Positions 18,099 to 27,911 of a stretch of DNA of 64,000 nt are shown here, one piece after another. Under the pieces are notes generated by a model, which was not told where the DNA came from, made no database searches, and saw only the letters and a program-made list of their open reading frames with translations. How positions within the stretch are numbered: position 1 is the first letter of the stretch; each line of letters opens with the position of its first letter. The DNA comes from Candidatus Babelota bacterium (GTDB taxonomy: Bacteria; Babelota; Babeliae; Babelales; Chromulinivoraceae), in the NCBI GenBank assembly GCA_016183005.1, contig JACPFN010000003.1:69449-133448 (forward strand), written 5' to 3'. The position numbers were made by a program, and so were the translations under genes.

Positions 18099-18533
18099 AT
18101 GAATCACATAAAAAATATTATAGGCCGAATTGTAAAACCATCCTCTTCTCAAACAGGATGGAAAAATACGATAATGCAAAATTGGCAAGAAATTATGGGA
18201 CCCTTATCTGACAAAATTTTTATAGAAAAAATACAAAAAGATTATATTGTTTTAGGAGTAGTAGACTCTTGCTGGATGCAAGAACTTCATATGCTGTCTG
18301 ATGTTATTAAAAAAAAAATCAACGAAAACCTTGATAAACCATATATTCAAAATATTCAATTTAAATATAGCTCTAAAAAAATTGCTACTATTTCAAAAAT
18401 AAAAAAAATAACACCTTCTGCTTATGAATTTAAACCACTAACAAATTTAGAAGCTGAAGCTCTTAGTCATATTAAAGATCCTGAATTATCAAAAGCTCTA
18501 ACGAGGTTTTTACAAAAATGTCACCACTCTTAA
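18099..18533 (+). CDS. DciA-like (DUF721) protein
   Basis: 144 residues from the ATG at 18099; an earlier TTG in frame falls directly after a TATACT box and would not be transcribed. It matches the DUF721 pattern: W-x-x-I-M-G-P (WQEIMGPLSDKIFIEKIQKD), a strand LGVVDSCWMQELHML and a final IQFKYSS. DciA loads the replicative helicase in bacteria lacking DnaC/DnaI. The C-terminus is a lysine-rich tail. It overlaps the murG start by 16 bases. Confidence 0.68.
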   Translation: MNHIKNIIGRIVKPSSSQTGWKNTIMQNWQEIMGPLSDKIFIEKIQKDYIVLGVVDSCWMQELHMLSDVIKKKINENLDKPYIQNIQFKYSSKKIATISKIKKITPSAYEFKPLTNLEAEALSHIKDPELSKALTRFLQKCHHS

Positions 18534-19558
18534 CCAACACCATCATGACCATCTGTTTTGTTGCCGGAAAATCTGGCGGACACTTAGTCCCTTGCTTGAC
18601 TAAAGCAAAAGAATTTCAACAACAAAATCAGCATGCAAAAATATATCTTTTTTCATCTGGATCAATATTAGATCATGCAATTATTGATAAACAAAAAGAG
18701 ATAAAACATGTTGTTCCAACAAACCTTGACAATCCTCCATACAGCAAGCCTTGGCTACTACCCTGGTTTACATGTAAAACTATATGGTATTTTACTAAAT
18801 CTCTATATTATTTACACCAAATCAAACCACAAAAAGTTATATGCTTTGGTGGCTTTGTTTCAATTCCTACAATACTTGCTGCAAAAATTTTAAAAATACC
18901 TTTTGAAATTTATGAACTTAATGTAGAGCCAGGAAAGGCTACTAACTTTTTATCAAAATTTACCGATACTATTCATATCTGCTTTAAAGCTACAGCTCAA
19001 TATTTTTCCAAAAAGAACTGTGTCTATTTTGAATATCCTATTAGATTTACGTCTAAAGATTTAATACTCGACAAAACAACCCTACTAGAAAAATATAATC
19101 TAAAAAAAAATAAAATGACCTTTCTTATCTTAGGTGGTTCACAAGGCTCTATATTATTAAACGAAGTTTTTAAAAATATGATTAAAAATCATCCTGATAT
19201 TGCTTCAAAAATTCAGATAATTCATCAAACAGGAAATAGTGATCCTTTTGATTATAAAATTTTTTATAAAGAACATGAAATTCCCTCTGTTGTCTTTGAC
19301 TATCACAGTCAACTAGAAGATTTTTACAATCTTGCAGACTTCATTATTTGCAGAGCTGGAGCTGGAACACTTTTTGAAATAAGATTTTTCAAAAAAAATT
19401 GTCTAACGATTCCTCATAAAACCGGACAAACAAACCATCAAATTCAAAATGTACTCGAACTACAAAAAGAATTTCCTGATCAATTTAATATCATCGAGCA
19501 AGATAACTTCACAGATTGTACCCTTTTTAATTATCTTACGACATTGCATATGCTGTAG
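18518..19558 (+). CDS. murG: UDP-GlcNAc:lipid I GlcNAc transferase MurG
   Basis: 346 residues. The N-terminal glycine loop (FVAGKSGGHLVPCLTKAKEF), the C-domain donor loop (LILGGSQGSILLNE) and the conserved ICRAGAGTLFEIRFF helix identify MurG, a GT-B enzyme that completes lipid II at the inner membrane. It begins inside the dciA-like gene, with a GAGG about 11 bases upstream. An alternative ATG lies 9 codons in. Its 3' end overlaps the convergent gene by 23 bases. The end is somewhat shorter than usual. Confidence 0.92.
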   Translation: MSPLLTNTIMTICFVAGKSGGHLVPCLTKAKEFQQQNQHAKIYLFSSGSILDHAIIDKQKEIKHVVPTNLDNPPYSKPWLLPWFTCKTIWYFTKSLYYLHQIKPQKVICFGGFVSIPTILAAKILKIPFEIYELNVEPGKATNFLSKFTDTIHICFKATAQYFSKKNCVYFEYPIRFTSKDLILDKTTLLEKYNLKKNKMTFLILGGSQGSILLNEVFKNMIKNHPDIASKIQIIHQTGNSDPFDYKIFYKEHEIPSVVFDYHSQLEDFYNLADFIICRAGAGTLFEIRFFKKNCLTIPHKTGQTNHQIQNVLELQKEFPDQFNIIEQDNFTDCTLFNYLTTLHML

Positions 19559-21194
19559 GAGCATAAGTATTTATAGCCAATGAAGAAGGCATACCTTTTG
19601 GTGCTGTCACAAAGAGATTCTCAATTGCACTTATTGGCAATGGAGTTTGCTGATTTGCTGTATATGATGGATATAATACATAATAAAATGGTCCCGCCCC
19701 AATGCCGAGCGGCAAAAATATATCATATCCTAATAAAAAGCCGGTAACGTCTGTTAATGAATCAACGATCTGTCCCCGACTTAAATCAAATGAACCTGCT
19801 ACTATTTGGTTAATTAAAGCTTGCGAAAAATCTGCTTTATTTGAAGATGCTGCAGCCTCTTTAGAAAGAGCTAAAGGATTTAACTGTAATGCACTATCTG
19901 GTATCACTGAAGATAAATTTTCTTGATATTTTTTTATAACATCACTTCCTATTTCTCCCGACAAGAATCTATTTAGAAATGATTGTACTTTTGTAGTATC
20001 TGCCTGATTAACATACAAAAAATAGATCTCCTTTTTGTCCACAAGTTTTGGTCTTTCTATATTAAATGTTAAAACTTGTCCTGGTTGAACCGCTCCAAGA
20101 ATTTTTCCAACTTTACTGTTTTTTTCTATAGATACAACCCAAACCGTACCAGGAAGATCGATTAGATTTTTCCCTTTTAATTGTGCCACCGACTGATACC
20201 ACAAACATCCTATAATTGGCGTTATATCTTTAACTCTATTTACAGCCACATCATAATGTCCAGGAGTAATTCCTTGCCACTGACAAGAAATATTTTGCTG
20301 TCCTACGTCTTGATAAATTTCAAGCGTATACGAAAAATTATCAAATCCATGCCCAGGAATCTTCATAGTCAAAATAGCAGGAGATTCTAAATCTTTAAAA
20401 ATACCGATTAACCCTGGACGTAAACTTTGAATACTTCCTGTTACTGACAACAGGCCAAATGAATTATGTTCAAGTAATCCAACCATTTGGCACAGAGATA
20501 TTTTAATACTAGAAGGGTTTTGCGTTGTAAAGCCTATATAATAATCTTGATCAGTACTATTTTTTATAGTTAATGAAGGTAAGTTAGAACTTATGCTAAT
20601 AGCATTTTCATCCTTAGGACTGGCTACAATATTTTCATAACCAATGTACTCAGATTTAAGTGAATGTTTATATGAACCATTTGAAAAATCTTTTCCCATG
20701 TAGACACGAAAATGATTTCTATGCTGTGAATTTTTATCACCTGGAATTAAATTAATTTTTTCAGTTTGATACAAAACATCATCATGCTGTAAATAAGGCA
20801 TATGATTTGAATAAGATTTAGGGGTGGTTTTTATAAATAATTCAAAATAATATTCTTTATAATCCTGACCGTGTACTGTATATGGTGAAACCATATCACA
20901 ATCCCAACCTGAAGCAACTGGAAAAACCCCTCCCATAACAGAAGCCAAATTTTGAGTTGCAATCCAAATTGTTTGATCAGTATCATTATGCACCATAAAA
21001 CTATATACATATCCGGTCGGTGGAGCGCCAAATCCTTGGCCTATCCCTTTCCAAAAACTTACCTTAAACAATGGAAAACTTTTAATCGATGACCAAATTC
21101 CTTTAAATGTATCAATACTGCTATCCGCATGCACCTGACAAGAAACAAAAAAAAATGAAAAGATTATAAATAAATAGATTCGCAAAGATTTCAT
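19536..21194 (-). CDS. Large exported protein of unknown function
   Basis: 552 residues with a signal peptide (SFFFVSCQVHA) and a GGGTAG ribosome site. The first part contains N-D-T-D-Q-T-I-W-I and other beta-rich segments (ITPGHYDVAVNRVKDITPII). A middle region repeats short beta motifs (SLTIKNSTDQDYYIGFTTQ). The end is hydrophobic with few charges. No catalytic motif stands out. The N-D-T-D segment is shared loosely with the exported protein at 6827-7471. It lies directly downstream of the PBP1A gene. I would call it lineage-specific and extracytoplasmic. Confidence 0.65.
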   Translation of the reverse strand: MKSLRIYLFIIFSFFFVSCQVHADSSIDTFKGIWSSIKSFPLFKVSFWKGIGQGFGAPPTGYVYSFMVHNDTDQTIWIATQNLASVMGGVFPVASGWDCDMVSPYTVHGQDYKEYYFELFIKTTPKSYSNHMPYLQHDDVLYQTEKINLIPGDKNSQHRNHFRVYMGKDFSNGSYKHSLKSEYIGYENIVASPKDENAISISSNLPSLTIKNSTDQDYYIGFTTQNPSSIKISLCQMVGLLEHNSFGLLSVTGSIQSLRPGLIGIFKDLESPAILTMKIPGHGFDNFSYTLEIYQDVGQQNISCQWQGITPGHYDVAVNRVKDITPIIGCLWYQSVAQLKGKNLIDLPGTVWVVSIEKNSKVGKILGAVQPGQVLTFNIERPKLVDKKEIYFLYVNQADTTKVQSFLNRFLSGEIGSDVIKKYQENLSSVIPDSALQLNPLALSKEAAASSNKADFSQALINQIVAGSFDLSRGQIVDSLTDVTGFLLGYDIFLPLGIGAGPFYYVLYPSYTANQQTPLPISAIENLFVTAPKGMPSSLAINTYAPTAYAMS

Positions 21195-21210
21195 TTCTAC
21201 CCTTTTTAAA

Positions 21211-23100
21211 TTACCCTAAAAGCGGAACCGTATCGGGATAATTTTTATTTTTATGCATTGTACCATCAATCCAGTTTACAAAAATATCTTTAAGTTCTGT
21301 ATCATAATAAAAACTTGTTCTATTTTTTGCAATATTGCGATGCATATTAAACCAAATTGGAAAAGCCGTACGAGAAGCAAAAACATATTTCCCCAAAGAC
21401 TCATTGCTATCAGAACCAATATAGATAGCTGTTGTCAAATCTGGCGTTGCTCCACAAAACCAGCAGGTACGGCAATCATTATTGGTACCAGTTTTGCCAA
21501 AAGCCTGAATATCAAGCTTAGTATCCGTTATCAAACTTTCAAGGCGTTGGATTCCAAAAGATAAAACCCTTGCTATCTGGCTTGCTATTTTAGAACTGAT
21601 AGCCTGATGGACAACTGGTTTATTTTTATAAATCTTCTGCCCATGTACATCTTTTACCCATGAAATTAAATATGGCTTTACGTACATACCATGATTAGCA
21701 AGTACGTTAAAAGAACCAACCACTTCAAGTGGAGTTACATCAACACATCCTAAAGCAAGAGATGGATACGCTGGCATTGATTTTGAAATATGACATCTTT
21801 TGGCAACATCGATAATATTTTCTATGCCAGTTTTTAAAAGTGTCTTTATGGTTACAATATTATTAGAATGCGATAAAGCATATGCACGAGTCATAGATCC
21901 TAAAAACTTATCATTATAATTTTTAGGTGCCCAAATAGTCCCATTTAAAGCAAGTTCAAACGGCTCATCAATCTCTACATCCCAAAAATTTAGTCCCTGT
22001 TCAAGCGCTGCGGCATATACAAATATTTTAAAAATAGATCCCATTTGCCGATGCGCTTGTATCGCCCGATTAAATTTAGATTTTTTAAAATCATACCCAC
22101 CAACCATTGCACGAATAGCTCCTGTCTGTATATCAACAGACAAAAGACCTCCATCAATATTTTTATGTAACTTTTTTTTAAGATCGGTAACATGTTCTTT
22201 AAAAGCTACCTCTGCATTCTGCTGTATACCAAAGTCCAAGGTTGTTTGAATCGTAAGCCCCCCTGTATACAACTGTTCCTTTCCAAACTCTATCTCTAAA
22301 ATTTGACGAATCATCTCTTTAGCGTGTGGCGCCATAGAACTATTATTATTTTCTATAATCCCCAAAGTTTTTTTCTGAGCATTTTTCATCTGATCCAATG
22401 AAATAAGATTTGAATCATGCATTATTTTTAAAATCAAATTACGACGAGCAAAAGAATTATCGGGCGAATATATCGGCGAATACATCAATGGAGATTTCAT
22501 AATACCCGCCAATGTTGCAGCCTGCTCAAGAGAAATGTCTGCAATATCAATTCCCCAAAATCGATGTGCGGCCGCCTGAACGCCATAAATACCGTACCCA
22601 AAATATACATTATTTAAATATGCTTCAAGAATCTGTTCCTTACTCCATTCACGTTCTACCAAAATAGCATAAAATTGCTCTTTAATTTTTCTCACCAATG
22701 TTTTTTTTGAATATAAAAATTTGAGACGTACAAGCTGTTGAGTAATAGTACTTGCTCCTTGCATACGACGGCCATATAGAACATTTACAAAAATTGATCG
22801 TATAATCCCTCGAAATGATATTCCTGGATGTTTAAAAAAATTTCTATCCTCAGTAACTAAAAATGCCTGTATCAAATATTCAGGCATCTGTTCAAGAGTA
22901 ACATATTTTCTTTTTTCAAGTTCAAATCGTCCCCATTGATAACCATGAACATCCAACAATATAGACGGTTTAGCCTGCATATCTTGCTGCAAAGAAGAAA
23001 AATCGATTGTATGATTATGAACAATAAAGCAGAGAAATCCAATCAAAAACGAAAATAATAGAAAAGATGTTACTAAAATAATAAAAAATAATTGACGCAT
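21211..23100 (-). CDS. Bifunctional penicillin-binding protein 1A
   Basis: 629 residues from the ATG at 23098-23100 (the frame also offers a TTG three codons upstream). One N-terminal anchor helix is followed by a GT51 glycosyltransferase domain (VTEDRNFFKHPG, GASTITQQLVR, YLNNVYFGYGIYG) and a transpeptidase domain with S-x-x-K in GSIFKIFVYA, S-x-N in LSHSNNIV and KTG in FGKTGTNNDCRT. It polymerises and cross-links lipid II, so peptidoglycan is truly built in this cell. The domain order is complete and of normal length for a short PBP1A. Confidence 0.93.
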   Translation of the reverse strand: MRQLFFIILVTSFLLFSFLIGFLCFIVHNHTIDFSSLQQDMQAKPSILLDVHGYQWGRFELEKRKYVTLEQMPEYLIQAFLVTEDRNFFKHPGISFRGIIRSIFVNVLYGRRMQGASTITQQLVRLKFLYSKKTLVRKIKEQFYAILVEREWSKEQILEAYLNNVYFGYGIYGVQAAAHRFWGIDIADISLEQAATLAGIMKSPLMYSPIYSPDNSFARRNLILKIMHDSNLISLDQMKNAQKKTLGIIENNNSSMAPHAKEMIRQILEIEFGKEQLYTGGLTIQTTLDFGIQQNAEVAFKEHVTDLKKKLHKNIDGGLLSVDIQTGAIRAMVGGYDFKKSKFNRAIQAHRQMGSIFKIFVYAAALEQGLNFWDVEIDEPFELALNGTIWAPKNYNDKFLGSMTRAYALSHSNNIVTIKTLLKTGIENIIDVAKRCHISKSMPAYPSLALGCVDVTPLEVVGSFNVLANHGMYVKPYLISWVKDVHGQKIYKNKPVVHQAISSKIASQIARVLSFGIQRLESLITDTKLDIQAFGKTGTNNDCRTCWFCGATPDLTTAIYIGSDSNESLGKYVFASRTAFPIWFNMHRNIAKNRTSFYYDTELKDIFVNWIDGTMHKNKNYPDTVPLLG

Positions 23101-23170
23101 ATCACCCAAAACCTAAACTTGAATTATATATAGTTTAATACGTATACGAAAAACGACAAATAATTATCAA

Positions 23171-23653
23171 ATGAAAATTAATAATAAATATAAACTAATG
23201 AAATCTCTTTTAAGAATAATATTCAAGACTTTAGCCTTAATCACATTATTAAGTATTCAAATTTGTCTAATAAAATATGAACACACCATAAATTTTAATA
23301 TTCTTTTGATACTTTATAACTATATTCTTTTTAATAACATAGCACCATGCATATCAGCTATCTTACTACTGATGATGGATACTATAAGCTTTTTAATGAC
23401 TGGATATTTTGGATTTATAACCATTTTTATCACAATATTTTCAATATTAGCACTAAAATATGACAATCATTTTTATAACAAATTAATAATGCCAATACTT
23501 TCAATTATTTTATTTAGTGTTATTCAAAATATACTTTTGTACTATGCCTTAGGGTACACAAATTGCGTAGCTGATCTAATCACATCATCACTACTTAATG
23601 GCGGCGCCTTAATATTACTTTGGATTATAACAAAACAACCAATTCATAAATAA
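23171..23653 (+). CDS. Membrane protein, possibly MreD-like
   Basis: 160 residues with five to six hydrophobic helices and few charges, divergent from PBP1A. The size, topology and segment with a lone aspartate in a helix (AILLLMMDTISFLMTGYFG) recall MreD, which guides elongation with MreB, but identity is weak and mreB is far away at 36 kb. There is no Shine-Dalgarno. A strong terminator follows. Unknown membrane protein is the fallback. Confidence 0.5.
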   Translation: MKINNKYKLMKSLLRIIFKTLALITLLSIQICLIKYEHTINFNILLILYNYILFNNIAPCISAILLLMMDTISFLMTGYFGFITIFITIFSILALKYDNHFYNKLIMPILSIILFSVIQNILLYYALGYTNCVADLITSSLLNGGALILLWIITKQPIHK

Positions 23654-23669
23654 TCAGATCATTCAAAAT

Positions 23670-23711
23670 AAAAAAAGAGTCGTACATTTCTGTACGACTC
23701 TTTTTTTATTA
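23670..23711. terminator. Strong bidirectional terminator
   Basis: A perfect 17-bp stem (core AGAGTCGTACA / TGTACGACTCT) with a TTTC loop and T-run. It lies between convergent genes and serves both. Confidence 0.92.
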
Positions 23712-23725
23712 ATTATAATTAATTT

Positions 23726-24361
23726 TTAAAAAGTATCTAAATCTTCAGCATCCTGAGAAGCATCTGAAAAATAGTTTGAAACTTGAAGCGTTACAAATGC
23801 TGTCAAAGCTATAGCTGTTAACGGATAAGTTGAAATGATATCACGAACTGAATTCTTTGTATTAAGAATAAAATTTGGTGTAATTTTTTCTACTGATCCA
23901 GTAACTACATCATATGTATGAGCTACGCCATTCTTAACAAAAAGAACACCGTTGCCAGCTTTTGAAAAAAGAGCTGAACCCTTACCTTTTAAGAAAGAAG
24001 CAAATCCTGATCCTTTATTTACAGAAACATTTGACTTGTTATCCAATACAACAACACTGTCTTTTTTACTTGAAGTGCTTACTGAACTAACTTTTTCAAC
24101 TACTACTGCTTTATGAGCTGGCTGAGATGCTACTACATTATTAACCGGTTGAGAAGCTACCACTGTCTTGTTAATTGGTTGAGATACTACGGTTTGTGCT
24201 GGTTTATCGACTTGTACAGGTGCAGGTGCTGTTACTGGTGCTGGTGTATTACTTAAAGATATAGTTGCTGCGCTAGCGTCTACAATTGCGTCTTCATCTT
24301 GAACTCTTATATTCATTGGAACTACAACTAGCAATGATAACGTAAACAATGTTTTTTTCAT
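23726..24361 (-). CDS. Exported/anchored protein with Val-Ala-Ser-Gln-Pro repeats
   Basis: 211 residues. The start is placed at the second ATG (24359-24361), where AAGGATG is properly spaced. After a hydrophobic signal it has a low-complexity linker rich in proline, alanine and valine with repeats of V-A-S-Q-P (three near-copies of about 11 residues, such as VVASQPVNNVVASQP). A lysine/glycine/serine segment follows, then a C-terminal hydrophobic helix (YPLTAIALTAFVTLQV) and an acidic tail. There is no known domain. It looks like an envelope tether. The layout resembles the proteins at 31610 and 55401. Confidence 0.65.
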   Translation of the reverse strand: MKKTLFTLSLLVVVPMNIRVQDEDAIVDASAATISLSNTPAPVTAPAPVQVDKPAQTVVSQPINKTVVASQPVNNVVASQPAHKAVVVEKVSSVSTSSKKDSVVVLDNKSNVSVNKGSGFASFLKGKGSALFSKAGNGVLFVKNGVAHTYDVVTGSVEKITPNFILNTKNSVRDIISTYPLTAIALTAFVTLQVSNYFSDASQDAEDLDTF

Positions 24362-24620
24362 AAACATCCTTATGTATTAAATTATATGATTTTTTATAAT
24401 TTTATTTTTTCATAACTACAGATCGCTTTTTATAGCTAATACAATAACAGAACGTTTCTGCCTGTCAAGAATAACTACATCAAAAGATGCTTTACGAAAA
24501 ATAACCACTTAAATTTTCTCTATTATCTCTTTAATACAACAACCAACAAAACCTTCAGTGCTTTTGCATTTTAAATTTTCAAATGTTATTATAAAAATAA
24601 CGATTTGATATTAAAGATTA

Positions 24621-24966
24621 GGGCAGACTAGGCAATCGCGTAGATTAAAAATCTATGAGGAAAGTCCGGACTCCTTTCAAGCATGATGCCTATGGAGAAC
24701 TAAAAATCAACATAGGGCATACAGCGATGTATGACGGAAAGTGCCACAGAAAATAACCGCTTATATTCAAATATAAGTAAGGGTGAAAATGTGTGGTAAA
24801 AGCACACAGGTGTATTCAGTAATGAATATATCGGGTAAACCCCTTCAGGAGCAAGACAAAATATGCAGGCTAGGAGCTTGAACCATTGCTTGCGGGTATG
24901 TCGCATTAGATAAATGATTGCTACATTGGAAACACCAATGCACAGAATCCGGCTTATTGTCTGCCC
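24621..24966 (+). ncRNA. rnpB: RNase P RNA (bacterial class A)
   Basis: Universal RNase P blocks are present in order: GAGGAAAGTCCGGACTC near 24656, an A-rich ACAGAAA near 24745, GGGTAAACCCC near 24835, AGATAAATGATTGC near 24908 and ACAGAATCCGGCTTA near 24942. The ends pair (GGGCAGAC with GTCTGCCC), closing helix P1. It is the catalytic RNA that trims tRNA 5' leaders. The PASTA gene starts only 21 bases after its 3' end. Confidence 0.96.
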
Positions 24967-24987
24967 AACTACACAACTCAGGATAGT

Positions 24988-25692
24988 ATGAAAAAATATA
25001 CCACATACATTATAGCCATTATACCCTTCTTCTTTTTTATCTTAGGCTATATTTTCTCTTCCTTTGTAATGAGATCAACTGTTTACCAAACCCCTAATCT
25101 TATTGGACTTAAGCTTTCACAGGCTCTTGCTGTTGCTGCTCAAAATCATGCTACAATCAAATTACTTCACGAGCAAGAATGTCCTGGAGTAGAAGCAGAA
25201 ACAGTTATTTCTCAAAAACCTTGTGCTGGAAGGCTTATTAAACCAAATCAAGCAATTCTGATCAGCATTGCCAAAGAAGTTACTCCCCTATTAACACCAG
25301 ATTTAAAGCTTAAAAGATTATCGGATTGTGAAAAAAACTGCAAAGAAATGGGCATTAAACTAAAATGGTACCCTATTACATACCCACTTCCTGCCGAAAC
25401 ATGTATAGGCCAAATACCACAACCCAACGAAAATTTAACTAATAAAAAAATGACTATTTATACAGCACAAGAAAAATCAAATATCTACATCATGCCAAAT
25501 TTCATACAACAAAAGCTAAATAAAGTTATACAATGTTTTTCTAGTCAAGATATTAAGTACTCAATATTTTCAGAATATGAAAAAATAGAACCTGCTCATG
25601 ATGATAACTTTACTGTTATTGATCAAAAACCAAAACCGGGTTCATTAATTCAAATTAATAAATCATTACAAATTCAATTAGCAGTTGCTTAA
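24988..25692 (+). CDS. Membrane-anchored three-PASTA-domain protein
   Basis: 234 residues with one N-terminal transmembrane helix and then three PASTA-like units of about 65 residues. Examples are TPNLIGLKLSQALAVAAQN ending in QKPCAGRLIKPNQAILISI, and the last unit ending in DQKPKPGSLIQINKSLQIQL. PASTA domains bind muropeptides or lipid II. No kinase or transpeptidase domain is attached, so it is a free-standing sensor or scaffold. It begins at ATG with GGAT, right after the RNase P RNA. It is convergent with uppS, with 5 bases between. Confidence 0.83.
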   Translation: MKKYTTYIIAIIPFFFFILGYIFSSFVMRSTVYQTPNLIGLKLSQALAVAAQNHATIKLLHEQECPGVEAETVISQKPCAGRLIKPNQAILISIAKEVTPLLTPDLKLKRLSDCEKNCKEMGIKLKWYPITYPLPAETCIGQIPQPNENLTNKKMTIYTAQEKSNIYIMPNFIQQKLNKVIQCFSSQDIKYSIFSEYEKIEPAHDDNFTVIDQKPKPGSLIQINKSLQIQLAVA

Positions 25693-25697
25693 TATAT

Positions 25698-26366
25698 CTA
25701 TTTGCCAAAATTCTTTTTTGAAAGTAAACAATCTTGCATGGTTTTATCTAATAAATCTTTAGTTAATGCAGGCCAAAAACAATCCAAAAATCTTATTTCA
25801 CTGTAAGCAGATTGAAATAGTAAAAAATTACTTAATCTTTCAACTCCACCCGTACGAATAATAATTTCAGGATCAGGAATATTACCAAGCCATAAATGAG
25901 ACTTTAGTATATCTTTATCAACTGTCTTAATTTCGGAATCAATAATTTTTTGAATAGCCGCAATAATTTCTTGTTGCCCACCATAACAAACTAAAAAATT
26001 ACAAACTAATTTTTCACCTAAAGATGTTTCCTTCATAAGCTTATAGCATGATGCTTCAACATCCTTGGGAAGCAAAGATAAATCACCGACAAATCTAACC
26101 TTAACTCCATTTTTAATAAATTCATAAGAGCGACTATTAGATTCAATAATCAGTTTAAATAAATAAGATTTTTCTTCTTCAGATCTCTGTAAATTTTCAA
26201 TTGAAAATGCATACAATGAAAGATAAGAGATTCCTTTTTCAATACAATAGGCAATAGCCATTTCAACGGTTTTTGAGCCTTGACGATGACCCTGCCAAGA
26301 AAATAATCCCTGTTGTTTTGCCCAACGACGATTTCCATCCATAATTAAAGCTAAATGCGAAATCAT
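25698..26366 (-). CDS. uppS: Undecaprenyl diphosphate synthase
   Basis: 222 residues. The cis-prenyltransferase motif (LALIMDGNRRWAKQQGL) with the catalytic aspartate, the SLYAFSIENLQRS segment, and the C-terminal pyrophosphate-binding RTGGVERLSNFLLFQSAYSE are present. It makes the C55 lipid carrier for peptidoglycan precursors, fitting murG and PBP1A nearby. It overlaps the upstream membrane-protein gene by 4 bases (ATGA), so the two are translationally coupled. Confidence 0.93.
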   Translation of the reverse strand: MISHLALIMDGNRRWAKQQGLFSWQGHRQGSKTVEMAIAYCIEKGISYLSLYAFSIENLQRSEEEKSYLFKLIIESNSRSYEFIKNGVKVRFVGDLSLLPKDVEASCYKLMKETSLGEKLVCNFLVCYGGQQEIIAAIQKIIDSEIKTVDKDILKSHLWLGNIPDPEIIIRTGGVERLSNFLLFQSAYSEIRFLDCFWPALTKDLLDKTMQDCLLSKKNFGK

Positions 26367-26986
26367 GCAACTTTCCCGCTGAAAAATAATTTCATCTTAT
26401 ATCTTACGGAATATAAGCATGTAATACTATACTCTCCAGCCACAACAGCTAGTGCCATTAAAGATCGTTCCAGCACAACAATCGGTATTAAGCTTAACCA
26501 AATTTCAGATTCAATCTGATATAAATATAACCAAATAACTGATCCGACAGCATGTGCTACAAATACAGAGCTTAATGCCGCTAAAAAGATATTTTCAAAT
26601 CTACATAAATACACAATTACAGGAATAAACCAATACAAAGTATATGGCCAAGCCTGTTGACCAATAGGATGAGAAACAAATAATAATAAACAAATGATAG
26701 GGATAAAGACCGATGCAACTATACTTACAAAACGATACGACCATCCAGCAAATAATAATGGCGCTCGATGCAACAAAAATACGATCAATTTTGCTACAGA
26801 TAACTCCCTAAATGGAATCAAAAACAATACAAGCATTCCCAAGCTACTATGACGCGCCATTAATAATGCAAGAATCGTAGATCCAGAAAAAAATGCTGCT
26901 TGTGAGCCAACTATAAAGCTCAAGGGTATAAATTTTGATATAAAAACTATAAAAAATGATCCTAATAATAATAAATAGTTTTTCAT
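26363..26986 (-). CDS. Polytopic membrane protein of unknown function
   Basis: 207 residues with six likely membrane helices, such as FIVFISKFIPLSFIVG and ALSSVFVAHAVGSVIWLYLY. It overlaps uppS by 4 bases, so a link to isoprenoid or lipid-carrier metabolism is possible by context only. ECF S-component-like transporters share this size and hydropathy, but I see no specific motif. The ribosome site is weak. Confidence 0.6.
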   Translation of the reverse strand: MKNYLLLLGSFFIVFISKFIPLSFIVGSQAAFFSGSTILALLMARHSSLGMLVLFLIPFRELSVAKLIVFLLHRAPLLFAGWSYRFVSIVASVFIPIICLLLFVSHPIGQQAWPYTLYWFIPVIVYLCRFENIFLAALSSVFVAHAVGSVIWLYLYQIESEIWLSLIPIVVLERSLMALAVVAGEYSITCLYSVRYKMKLFFSGKVA

Positions 26987-27098
26987 AATGATTTTTTACT
27001 TGAATTTTTGATATACTAAACACTAATAGAATTAGTGTACTAATATCTAACATTATTGTACAGAACTGAGCTCTATTATAAACAATAAGGACTTTTTA

Positions 27099-27770
27099 AT
27101 GAATTACAAAGCAATAATTTTTGATATGGACGGAACAATAATCAGCAGTGAAAATGTATGGAAAAAAGCAGCTCATCATATCATAAAGAAACATACAACC
27201 CTAGATGACAATGAATGTGAAACATTGCTAGCCTTTCTTAAGGGTGGCTCGCTTTTAATATCTTGCTCTTATATCGCAAAAACATTTAACACCAAAGCAA
27301 CCGTCGAACAACTTATGGAAGAAAAAAAAGAGTTTGCTTTTAATGAATTTCACAAAGAATTAAGCCTTATTGAAGGATTTAATCTTTTTCATAAAAAATT
27401 GGTCGAAAAGAATCTTAAATCCGCAATTGCAACAAATGCATCATTACCAGAGCTTATAAAGATCTTGGAACATATTCCGCTTAAAGATTTTTTCAATGAA
27501 CATATTTATACAGTTGACCACGTATTTAAAATAGCAAAACCAAAACCAGATGTTTATTTATATGCAGCAAAACAATTAGACATCGATCCAAAATTTTGTA
27601 TAGCCATAGAGGATTCGGCTCACGGCATTAATGCCGCTAAAGCTGCTGGAATGTATTGTATAGGAATCAATACGGGTAAAAATAGATCAGCTATCTCTCA
27701 CGCTGATGAGATTGTTGAACATTATAATGAAATCGATCTAGATAAATTACTGCATGAATCTAAATCATAA
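27099..27770 (+). CDS. HAD-superfamily phosphatase / beta-phosphoglucomutase-like
   Basis: 223 residues. HAD motif I is D-x-D (IIFDMDGTIIS), motif II is ATNAS, motif III lysine is in KIAKPKPDVY and motif IV is AIEDSAHGINAAKAAGM. The helical cap after motif I marks subfamily I. Such enzymes hydrolyse or isomerise sugar phosphates in the cytoplasm. The substrate cannot be read. Good AAGGA site. It stands as a single gene. Confidence 0.9.
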   Translation: MNYKAIIFDMDGTIISSENVWKKAAHHIIKKHTTLDDNECETLLAFLKGGSLLISCSYIAKTFNTKATVEQLMEEKKEFAFNEFHKELSLIEGFNLFHKKLVEKNLKSAIATNASLPELIKILEHIPLKDFFNEHIYTVDHVFKIAKPKPDVYLYAAKQLDIDPKFCIAIEDSAHGINAAKAAGMYCIGINTGKNRSAISHADEIVEHYNEIDLDKLLHESKS

Positions 27771-27840
27771 AAATATTTATTGCTTTTTAATCTAACAAAA
27801 AGCTCTAGCAAATTTTTTTTAAAAAAAATTTTGTTATCCA

Positions 27841-27870
27841 TTGGTTTTGGCATTTGATGCATAGTATAAT
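27841..27870 (+). promoter_or_regulatory. Probable sigma-70 promoter for the lipase-like gene
   Basis: TTGGTT and a consensus TATAAT are separated by 18 bases, about 41 bases before the downstream ATG. Just before it, positions 27809-27833 form an A8/T8 palindrome that may end transcription of the HAD gene. Confidence 0.65.
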
Positions 27871-27911
27871 AATTTTTAAATAAAAGCAGTTACTAAAGAC
27901 AGGTAAATTAT

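Noticed and set aside
19536..19558. Possible frameshift at the end of murG
   Set aside because: The 23-base convergent overlap with the exported protein gene accounts for the arrangement; both frames end cleanly.
24700..24906. Minus-strand 68-codon frame
   Set aside because: It lies wholly inside the RNase P RNA, antisense to conserved structure.
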